Below, in pieces: positions 1 to 4,757 of a stretch of DNA of 6,209 nt; within the stretch, counting starts at the first letter, position 1; each line of letters opens with the position of its first letter. The DNA is from Acidimicrobiia bacterium (GTDB taxonomy: Bacteria > Actinomycetota > Acidimicrobiia > Spongiisociales > ZC4RG35): contig JAOUGY010000230.1 in NCBI GenBank assembly GCA_029865445.1, positions 1 through 6,209 on the forward strand, read 5' to 3'. The translations under genes were made by a program, and so were the position numbers. The notes under the pieces are model-generated. The model had not been told where the DNA came from. It worked only from the letters and a program-made list of their open reading frames with translations, and ran no database searches.

Positions 1-1
1 G

Positions 2-301
2 TCGGGGTTCTCCGAGGCTGCTGACGGCGTAGCCGAGTTCGGGGTGGCAGCCGTCGCCATCGCATCTGACGTTCAGACGATCCGCGAGGAACTCGCCGAG
101 TCGAGTGCCGTCATGGACGGTTACACGGCGACGGTTGCCGAGGGTGTCGCCGTCCTCGACGACTTGGAATCACGTCTCGTCGAGCAGGCTTCGACCGCCC
201 GGGCGTTGATCGTCTTCCTGGGGATGGCGCTGGCCGTGGGGCAAACGGTCCCGCTGGCCGCCGGACTCTGGGTAGTGCGGTCGGGTCGTCAGGCGAGCTG
301 A
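2..301 (+). CDS. C-terminal part of an unidentified protein with a C-terminal membrane segment (5' end outside window)
   Basis: The frame is open from the window edge to the TGA at 299-301, giving 99 visible residues. The true start probably lies upstream; the GTG at 44 is in frame but has no clear ribosome binding site. The first ~65 visible residues are rich in Ala, Val, Glu and Asp, look helical and perhaps coiled-coil, and lack Cys or a catalytic motif. They are followed by a hydrophobic stretch of about 25 residues (starting ALIVFLGMAL) and a short tail, VRSGRQAS, with two arginines, so the C-terminus is probably cytoplasmic. I do not recognise the family. It resembles the helical-region-plus-membrane-helix layout of many small actinobacterial envelope proteins, but that is a loose impression. 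Its last 13 bases overlap the 3' end of the convergent metallo-hydrolase gene. The coding call rests on the open frame and the plausible membrane segment. Confidence 0.55.
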   Translation, partial: SGFSEAADGVAEFGVAAVAIASDVQTIREELAESSAVMDGYTATVAEGVAVLDDLESRLVEQASTARALIVFLGMALAVGQTVPLAAGLWVVRSGRQAS

Positions 302-1629
302 GCGAGCGCCTCGGGCACGCCGCCGGACGAGATCACGATCGGGATGTAGCCGAGGCTTTCCAAGATCCCGGACGCGATCGACGCCCGGTTGCCGGTACGG
401 CAGATGACCCACACCGGTCGGGATCTGTCGAAAGCGGCGAATCCGGCGAGGTCGGGAAGATACGTGTGTGTCGATCCATCGATGTGTCCGGCCTCCCACT
501 CCTTGGGATCCCGAACATCGAGAATCTGGAGGTCGGGGTCGCCGGCCCTGGCGTCCAGCAGGTCACCCACTGTCGCCGTGCGATAGGTCGCCAGTTCGAG
601 GCCTTCGGAGTCCCACGCGTCCACCCCGCGGACCGCCCCGAGCACCCGTTCGAAACCGATCCGCCCGAGTTCGGTGGCGCCCCAGTTCGGATCTTGGTCG
701 TCGCCGAGAACCAGCATGATCGGAGCGTCATAGGGAAGCAGCCACCCGGCCCAGGGCGCGAACGAGTCCCCGTATTCGATGCCGATCGATCCCGGTACGT
801 GGCCGCGGGCGAAGGCGTGGCGCTCGCGGACGTCGAGGACAACCCCTCCTCCGGCGACGTGCGCGGCCAGCTCGCCGGCGTTCACGATCGGCACCGACGT
901 GTCGGGCATGGGGTCTACGCCGAGGCGATTGCCTGGGCCCATGTGTTGGTAGTAGCGGGGATACGGGACGAGCACCGAGAGTTGATCGTTCACGAAGTCC
1001 TCGACGGCACCGAAACGAAACAACGGGTTCTCCGCCTTTTCCTGTCCGATCGTCGACGTCGTCCGTCCTGCTCCTGACGCCGTGCAGAAGCTTCCCTCGC
1101 CATGGGTCGGATAGACACCGGTGGTGTCGGGGAGGTGAGCCAGTCTCTGCAACGATCCATACTGGAGGTGCGAGAGCGACTCTGCGTACTCCGTTCCCAG
1201 GAGGTCGGAACGTCCGGCCGCCCCCACGAGGAGGCTCCCGCCGGAGAACAACGCGCTCGGTTCGCCGTCAACGAGGATGAGATAGGAAACATGTTCGGGC
1301 GTATGACCCGGCGTGTGGATCGGCCGGATCGTGAGGCCCGCTTCTCCGACCATCTCCTCGAGATGGAAAGCGGGAACGAAGACGAAACCAGCGCCGGCAC
1401 CCGCCGGGAGCACGAGGTCTGCTCCGGTCGCCTCGGCGAGCGTCTTCCCGCCGGACAGATAGTCGTTGTGCATGTGCGTCTCGAGTACGTGCGTCACGGT
1501 CCGGCCGTCGAGGTGGGCCAGGAACCGATCGATGTCACGCTGGGGATCGATCACGACGGCGGCTTCACCGTGGGTGACCACGTAGGTGGCGTCTCCGAGG
1601 CTGGTCGTTCGGATCGACGTGATGTCCAT
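289..1629 (-). CDS. MBL-fold metallo-hydrolase with two rhodanese domains (persulfide dioxygenase-like)
   Basis: This 446-residue protein joins a metallo-beta-lactamase domain (about 1-230) to two rhodanese domains (about 245-340 and 352-446), the layout of bacterial ETHE1/CstB/Blh-type persulfide dioxygenase-rhodanese fusions. These cytosolic enzymes oxidise glutathione or other low-molecular-weight persulfide and move sulfane sulfur. Visible motifs are HMHNDY (His52, His54, Asp56), HTPGHTPEH (His109) and YPTHGEGS (His176). The position that supplies the third iron ligand, Asp of FTGD in ETHE1, reads SGG, so Gly131 replaces it and true dioxygenase activity is uncertain. Rhodanese domain 1 has GDDQDP (309-314) where the Cys loop should be and is probably inactive. 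Domain 2 has an intact loop, CRTGNR, with Cys410. The frame extends upstream to 1704, but ATG at 1629 is chosen because AAGGAG sits 7 nt before it and the extension would cover the gene's own promoter. It is divergent from the rhodanese-gntR pair. Confidence 0.88.
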   Translation of the reverse strand: MDITSIRTTSLGDATYVVTHGEAAVVIDPQRDIDRFLAHLDGRTVTHVLETHMHNDYLSGGKTLAEATGADLVLPAGAGAGFVFVPAFHLEEMVGEAGLTIRPIHTPGHTPEHVSYLILVDGEPSALFSGGSLLVGAAGRSDLLGTEYAESLSHLQYGSLQRLAHLPDTTGVYPTHGEGSFCTASGAGRTTSTIGQEKAENPLFRFGAVEDFVNDQLSVLVPYPRYYQHMGPGNRLGVDPMPDTSVPIVNAGELAAHVAGGGVVLDVRERHAFARGHVPGSIGIEYGDSFAPWAGWLLPYDAPIMLVLGDDQDPNWGATELGRIGFERVLGAVRGVDAWDSEGLELATYRTATVGDLLDARAGDPDLQILDVRDPKEWEAGHIDGSTHTYLPDLAGFAAFDRSRPVWVICRTGNRASIASGILESLGYIPIVISSGGVPEALAQLA

Positions 1630-1636
1630 GTGGTCA

Positions 1637-1642
1637 CTCCTT
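1637..1642 (-). promoter_or_regulatory. Ribosome binding site AAGGAG for the MBL-rhodanese gene
   Basis: On the minus strand AAGGAG lies 7 nt upstream of the ATG at 1629. It is a strong match to the anti-Shine-Dalgarno sequence and fixes this start over the in-frame TTG at 1704. The predicted transcript has a leader of about 40 nt, so this gene is translated from a conventional leader, unlike its divergent neighbour. Confidence 0.85.
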
Positions 1643-1667
1643 GAGTCGGCTCGATCGGTCGAAAGAT

Positions 1668-1680
1668 TTGTACGGACAAT
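1668..1680. promoter_or_regulatory. Putative GntR operator, copy 1 (TTGTACGGACAAT)
   Basis: TTGTACGGACAA is an imperfect palindrome: five of six symmetric pairs match, with one inner mismatch. Its core, GT-ACGG-AC, has the GT-N4-AC spacing that established surveys give for HutC-subfamily GntR operators (GTNTANAC), with CG in place of the central TA. It overlaps the -10 and the expected start point of the leftward promoter. The 12-mer TGTACGGACAAT recurs exactly at 1737-1748. The regulator is inferred to be the GntR protein encoded at 2084-2824. Confidence 0.6.
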
Positions 1681-1704
1681 ATCGGGCCAATGAAGAAGGG
1701 TCAA
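1676..1704 (-). promoter_or_regulatory. Sigma-70/SigA-type promoter of the MBL-rhodanese gene
   Basis: On the minus strand the -35 is TTGACC (1704-1699), the spacer is 17 bp and the -10 is TATTGT (1681-1676). This is close to the TTGACA-17-TATAAT consensus. The expected transcription start is near 1669, giving a short leader with the AAGGAG ribosome binding site. The -10 is overlapped by the near-palindromic operator at 1668-1680, so a bound repressor should exclude RNA polymerase. It has not been mapped experimentally; the call is from spacing and sequence only. Confidence 0.7.
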
Positions 1705-1730
1705 GTGGAAGCAATCTTCGATCTTCCTAT

Positions 1731-1758
1731 TTGAAATGTACGGACAATCGTGTAGGCT
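1731..1758 (+). promoter_or_regulatory. Promoter of the rhodanese-gntR operon (probably leaderless)
   Basis: The -35 is TTGAAA (1731-1736), the spacer is 16 bp and the -10 is TAGGCT (1753-1758), which fits the actinobacterial TANNNT form. The ATG at 1767 begins 8 nt after the -10, about where transcription would start, and there is no good Shine-Dalgarno sequence, so a leaderless mRNA is likely. Operator copy 2 lies in the spacer. Confidence 0.6.
1736..1748. promoter_or_regulatory. Putative GntR operator, copy 2 (ATGTACGGACAAT)
   Basis: This is the second copy of the 12-mer TGTACGGACAAT, in the same orientation and 68 bp from copy 1. It fills most of the spacer between the proposed -35 and -10 of the rhodanese-gntR promoter, a classical position for a repressor site. 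Its outermost pair is A/A rather than T/A, so it is slightly less symmetric than copy 1 and might bind more weakly. The link to the GntR product is inferred. Confidence 0.6.
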
Positions 1759-1766
1759 CCCCGGCC

Positions 1767-2087
1767 ATGTTCGGTTCCTCCGTCAACGTTCGCACGGCCC
1801 GTGACCTCCACGCGGGGGGAGCCATGCTCCTCGACGTCCGAACCAAACCAGAGTGGCGGACCGGGCATGCGCCCGGCGCCGACCATGTGTCGATGGACTC
1901 GGTTGCCCAGCGCCTCGAATGGATAGCACGTCGCGCCGGAGACGAACCAGTTCTCGTGATCTGCCGGTCGGGAAATCGATCGGGCCGTGTCGCCGGCATG
2001 CTGCGGCGTCAGGGTGTCGATGCCCGCAACGTGCGGGGTGGCATGATCGCTTGGCAGCGGGCAGGCTTCGACGTGGTGACGAGATGA
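1767..2087 (+). CDS. Single-domain rhodanese (sulfurtransferase)
   Basis: This 106-residue protein is one complete rhodanese domain, the usual size for GlpE/PspE-like stand-alone sulfurtransferases. Visible signatures are LLDVRTKPEWRTGHAPGA (21-38, the conserved DVR and the GH.PGA motif), the active-site loop CRSGNR (67-72, Cys67 as the persulfide carrier) and the C-terminal motif NVRGGMIAW (88-96). It has no signal peptide or membrane segment, so it should be cytosolic, taking sulfane sulfur from thiosulfate or persulfides to an acceptor not shown here. The open frame continues upstream to 1641, but the ATG at 1767 is preferred because the extension would run through both promoters and operators and the domain starts properly here. 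It shares a promoter with gntR, overlaps it by ATGA, and is divergent from the MBL-rhodanese fusion, which supports a joint sulfur role. Confidence 0.88.
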   Translation: MFGSSVNVRTARDLHAGGAMLLDVRTKPEWRTGHAPGADHVSMDSVAQRLEWIARRAGDEPVLVICRSGNRSGRVAGMLRRQGVDARNVRGGMIAWQRAGFDVVTR

Positions 2088-2824
2088 CTCAGGCGCCGCC
2101 GCTCTGGCGCCAGGTGAGGGCTGACATCGAGAGTCGGATCCGTGGCGGAGAGTTCGAGGATCGGTTCCCCACCGATCAGGAACTGACGAGGCATTACGGA
2201 GTGAGTCGGCACACGATCCGGGAGGCGGTCCGGTCGCTGCAAGAGGATGGCGTGATCGTGCGCCGAAAGGGCAGTGGATCGTTTGTCGCCGCCGACCGGA
2301 TCGAGCAACCGATGGGCACCATCTACAGCCTGTTCGAAACGGTGGAGGAACGAGGCATGGTGCAGCGCTCACTCGTCTTGTCTCTTCGAGAAACGACCGA
2401 TGCCCGGGCCGCGGTCACCCTGGAGAAACGGCCGGGCACCCCGCTCGTCGTGCTCGAACGGATTCGCCTCGTCGACGGTGAAGCTCTCGCTCACGACATC
2501 GCCTGGATTCCCGCAGACATCGGCCGCCCCCTGCTCGACACCGACTTCACAGCGACGTCGCTCTACGGTGAGTTGCTGGGCAGGTGTGCGGTCGCGCCGA
2601 CCGCAGGCACGGAGAGGATCCGACCCGTGGTGCCATCGTCCAGAATCGCCGCCCACCTGGGCACCGAACCGGGCGACCCCGCTCTGGAGATCGACCGCAG
2701 AACCTGGTGGAACGGAGCTCCACTCGAATGGCGCGTAACCGTGGTGCGGGGCGACCGGTATGCGTTCCGCGCCGACTGGTCGGAAGACAGTACGGCGATC
2801 GCCCCTCGGCTCGTCCCGCGCTGA
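2084..2824 (+). CDS. GntR-family transcriptional regulator, HutC/UTRA type
   Basis: This 246-residue protein has an N-terminal winged helix-turn-helix (about 5-70) and a C-terminal UTRA-like effector domain (about 90-240), the normal length and layout of the HutC subfamily. The DNA-binding part shows FPTDQELTRHYGVSRHTIREA (28-48) and the wing GVIVRRKGSGSFV (56-68). UTRA hallmarks include LVVLERIRLVDGEALAHD (121-138) and the C-terminal LEWRVTVVRGDRYAFRADW (214-232). ATG at 2084 overlaps the rhodanese stop as ATGA, with GGTGA four nt upstream, so the two are translationally coupled; a longer frame back to 1853 only shadows the rhodanese gene. It probably represses its own operon and the divergent MBL-rhodanese gene through the paired sites at 1668-1680 and 1736-1748. 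The ligand is unknown. There is a single Cys (168), so intramolecular persulfide or disulfide sensing is not possible. Confidence 0.9.
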   Translation: MTQAPPLWRQVRADIESRIRGGEFEDRFPTDQELTRHYGVSRHTIREAVRSLQEDGVIVRRKGSGSFVAADRIEQPMGTIYSLFETVEERGMVQRSLVLSLRETTDARAAVTLEKRPGTPLVVLERIRLVDGEALAHDIAWIPADIGRPLLDTDFTATSLYGELLGRCAVAPTAGTERIRPVVPSSRIAAHLGTEPGDPALEIDRRTWWNGAPLEWRVTVVRGDRYAFRADWSEDSTAIAPRLVPR

Positions 2825-2835
2825 ACAAGGACGGG

Positions 2836-2841
2836 TAGCCT
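2836..2841 (+). promoter_or_regulatory. Possible -10 element (TAGCCT) of a leaderless glgB promoter
   Basis: TAGCCT fits TANNNT and ends 7 nt before the glgB ATG at 2849, so transcription would begin at or next to the start codon. No convincing -35 lies 16-19 bp upstream, and no Shine-Dalgarno sequence is correctly placed before the ATG (an AAGGA at 2827-2831 is too far). The layout resembles the TAGGCT-8 nt-ATG of the rhodanese gene in the same window. It could be coincidental. Confidence 0.35.
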
Positions 2842-2848
2842 CGGATAC

Positions 2849-4729
2849 ATGATCCGGGATTTCACGTCCGACGACCGGTGGTTGTTCAACGCAGGGAGAC
2901 ACGAGAGGCTCTATGAGGTGTTGGGCTCTCACTCCCACGCCGACGTTACGGTCTTCCGGGTTTGGGCCCCCAACGCGCGGCAGGTGGCCGTGGTAGGCGA
3001 CTTCAACGAGTGGAATCCATCGACCAATCCGATGTATCCATCGGAGGCCGGTGTGTGGGAGACCAGCGTCGGTGGGGTCACCGACGGGGCACCGTACAAG
3101 TACGCCATCACGACAACAGAGGGCCACGTGCTGATGAAGGCGGATCCTCTGGCAACCCACGCCGAGACCCCACCTCAAACGGCGTCGCGGGTGTGGGGTG
3201 TCGACTACTCCTGGTCCGATCAGGAATGGATGTCGGCGCGGGCCGGGCGCAACAGCGTTGACGCACCAATCGCCATCTACGAATGTCACTTGGGCTCGTG
3301 GTCGCGTCAGCATTCGATGAACTACCGGGAACTCGCCGTCGGCTTGGCGGCTCACCTCGGACGCACGGGGTTCACCCACGTCGAACTGCTCCCTGTGATG
3401 GAGCACCCGTTCGACGGCTCCTGGGGGTACCAGTCGACCGGGTACTTCGCACCGACGTCGCGGTTCGGAACACCCCAGGACTTCATGGCGTTCGTCGACA
3501 CCCTGCACCAGCACGGCATCGGCGTCATCCTCGACTGGGTGCCCAGCCACTTCGCCGTCGATGGGCACGGTCTCGCGTTCTTCGACGGGAGTCATCTGTA
3601 CGAGCACGCGGACCCCCGCCAGGGGTATCACCCGGATTGGGGCTCGTACATCTTCAACTACGGCCGCAACGAGGTGCGCTCGTTTCTCATCAGCTCGGCG
3701 CACAGCTGGCTCGATCGCTACCACGTGGATGGGATCCGGGTGGATGCGGTGGCGTCGATGTTGTACCTGGATTACTCGCGGCGCGAGGGGGAGTGGGTCC
3801 CCAACCGCCTCGGCGGTCGTGAGAACCTCGACGCCGTGCACTTCCTCCGGGATCTCAACACGAGCATCTATGCCCGATTCCCGGACACCACGGTCATCGC
3901 CGAGGAGTCGACCGCGTGGCCCTCCGTGACGAGGCCGGTCGACGGTGGTGGGCTCGGCTTCGGATTCAAGTGGGACATGGGCTGGATGAACGACACGCTC
4001 CGGTACTTCGGTATGGACCCGCTGTACCGGGGATTCATCGACAACCACCGCCTGCTCACCTTCCGCGGCGTCTACGCGTCGTCGGAGAACTACATCCTCG
4101 CCCTCTCCCACGATGAGGTCGTCCACGGCAAGCGGTCGTTGCTGGCCAAGAACCCAGGCGACGAGTGGCGGAAGATGGCGGGATTGCGATCGTTGCTCGG
4201 CTATCAGTGGACGCTTCCCGGAAAGAAGCTCGTGTTCATGGGAGCCGAGCTCGGCGACCCGTACGAATGGAATCACAGCGGCGAGCTTCCGTTCTACCTG
4301 CTCGACCATTCCGCTCATAGAGGTGTCATGGAATGGGTGTCCCGTCTCAATGACATCTACCGGACGCACCCTTCCCTCCACGTCGACGACACGCGTCCGG
4401 AGGGCTTCCTGTGGATCGATGCCGACGACGTATCTCGGTCGCTTCTCTCGTTCGTGAGGCGGACGGCCGGGGAGCCCGACATTCTCGTGGTGTGCAACTT
4501 CACTCCAGAGGTTTGGCGCGACTACCAGGTGGGGGTTCCGCAGGCTGGGCGCTGGTCGGTTCTGGCCTGTTCCGACGCAGCAGAGTTCGGCGGTACGGGT
4601 GCGGTTCCCGATGACCTCGATTCGAACCCCGAAGCGGTCCACGAGTGCCCCGATTCCATCAGGTTCGACGTCCCGCCGCTGTCGGTATCGATCTTCGAAC
4701 ACTCCGCGCCCGCCGGCACGCTAGGTTGA
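2849..4729 (+). CDS. glgB: 1,4-alpha-glucan (glycogen) branching enzyme GlgB
   Basis: This 626-residue GH13 enzyme cuts alpha-1,4 glucan chains and reattaches them through alpha-1,6 bonds, making the branches of glycogen in the cytosol. An N-terminal CBM48 beta-domain (about 30-115, with VFRVWAPNARQVAVVGDFNEW) precedes the TIM barrel, marked by VELLPVMEHPFDGSWGYQ (178-195) and GVILDWVPSHF (225-235). Catalytic residues by family alignment are Asp299 in DGIRVDAVASM (nucleophile), Glu352 in VIAEEST (acid/base) and Asp422 in LSHDEVVHGKRSL (transition-state stabiliser). A C-terminal beta-domain occupies about 525-626. At 626 residues it lacks the extra N-terminal N1 domain of ~730-residue GlgBs such as that of E. 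coli, and matches the shorter Bacillus-type length. It begins 24 nt after gntR and ends 28 nt before glgC. All key motifs are intact. Confidence 0.96.
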   Translation: MIRDFTSDDRWLFNAGRHERLYEVLGSHSHADVTVFRVWAPNARQVAVVGDFNEWNPSTNPMYPSEAGVWETSVGGVTDGAPYKYAITTTEGHVLMKADPLATHAETPPQTASRVWGVDYSWSDQEWMSARAGRNSVDAPIAIYECHLGSWSRQHSMNYRELAVGLAAHLGRTGFTHVELLPVMEHPFDGSWGYQSTGYFAPTSRFGTPQDFMAFVDTLHQHGIGVILDWVPSHFAVDGHGLAFFDGSHLYEHADPRQGYHPDWGSYIFNYGRNEVRSFLISSAHSWLDRYHVDGIRVDAVASMLYLDYSRREGEWVPNRLGGRENLDAVHFLRDLNTSIYARFPDTTVIAEESTAWPSVTRPVDGGGLGFGFKWDMGWMNDTLRYFGMDPLYRGFIDNHRLLTFRGVYASSENYILALSHDEVVHGKRSLLAKNPGDEWRKMAGLRSLLGYQWTLPGKKLVFMGAELGDPYEWNHSGELPFYLLDHSAHRGVMEWVSRLNDIYRTHPSLHVDDTRPEGFLWIDADDVSRSLLSFVRRTAGEPDILVVCNFTPEVWRDYQVGVPQAGRWSVLACSDAAEFGGTGAVPDDLDSNPEAVHECPDSIRFDVPPLSVSIFEHSAPAGTLG

Positions 4730-4742
4730 GGTCAGGCGATCC

Positions 4743-4748
4743 GGAGGG
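4743..4748 (+). promoter_or_regulatory. Ribosome binding site GGAGGG for glgC
   Basis: GGAGGG precedes two adjacent in-frame candidate starts, TTG at 4755 (6 nt away) and GTG at 4758 (9 nt away). Both spacings are acceptable; GTG is preferred because TTG is the rarer initiator. The choice changes the protein by one residue. It lies between the glgB stop and glgC, with no terminator-like hairpin there. Confidence 0.7.
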
Positions 4749-4757
4749 ACCGAGTTG

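Noticed and set aside
466..1644. Two plus-strand frames (466-1077 and 1102-1644) opposite the MBL-rhodanese gene.
   Set aside because: The minus-strand protein shows intact metallo-hydrolase and rhodanese motifs through the same region; the plus-strand translations show none.
1630..1704. A 25-residue N-terminal extension of the MBL-rhodanese protein from an upstream TTG.
   Set aside because: The TTG is part of the predicted -35, the stretch contains the promoter and operator, and a strong AAGGAG sits 7 nt before the ATG at 1629.
1714..1726. A short tandem repeat (ATCTTCG then ATCTTCC) between the divergent promoters.
   Set aside because: Two copies of a 6-base word with no symmetry or matching elements elsewhere are too little to call a regulatory repeat.
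1641..1766. A 42-residue N-terminal extension of the single-domain rhodanese.
   Set aside because: It would run through both divergent promoters and operators, and the rhodanese domain begins normally at the ATG at 1767.
1701..2372. A 223-codon minus-strand frame opposite the rhodanese and gntR.
   Set aside because: It has no family features, and both plus-strand genes there have intact domains and an ATGA junction.
2369..4702. A 777-codon open frame on the minus strand opposite gntR and glgB.
   Set aside because: Its translation is rich in Arg, Val and Pro, with no recognisable domain, and it covers an unmistakable glgB. Long antisense frames like this are expected from GC-biased third codon positions.
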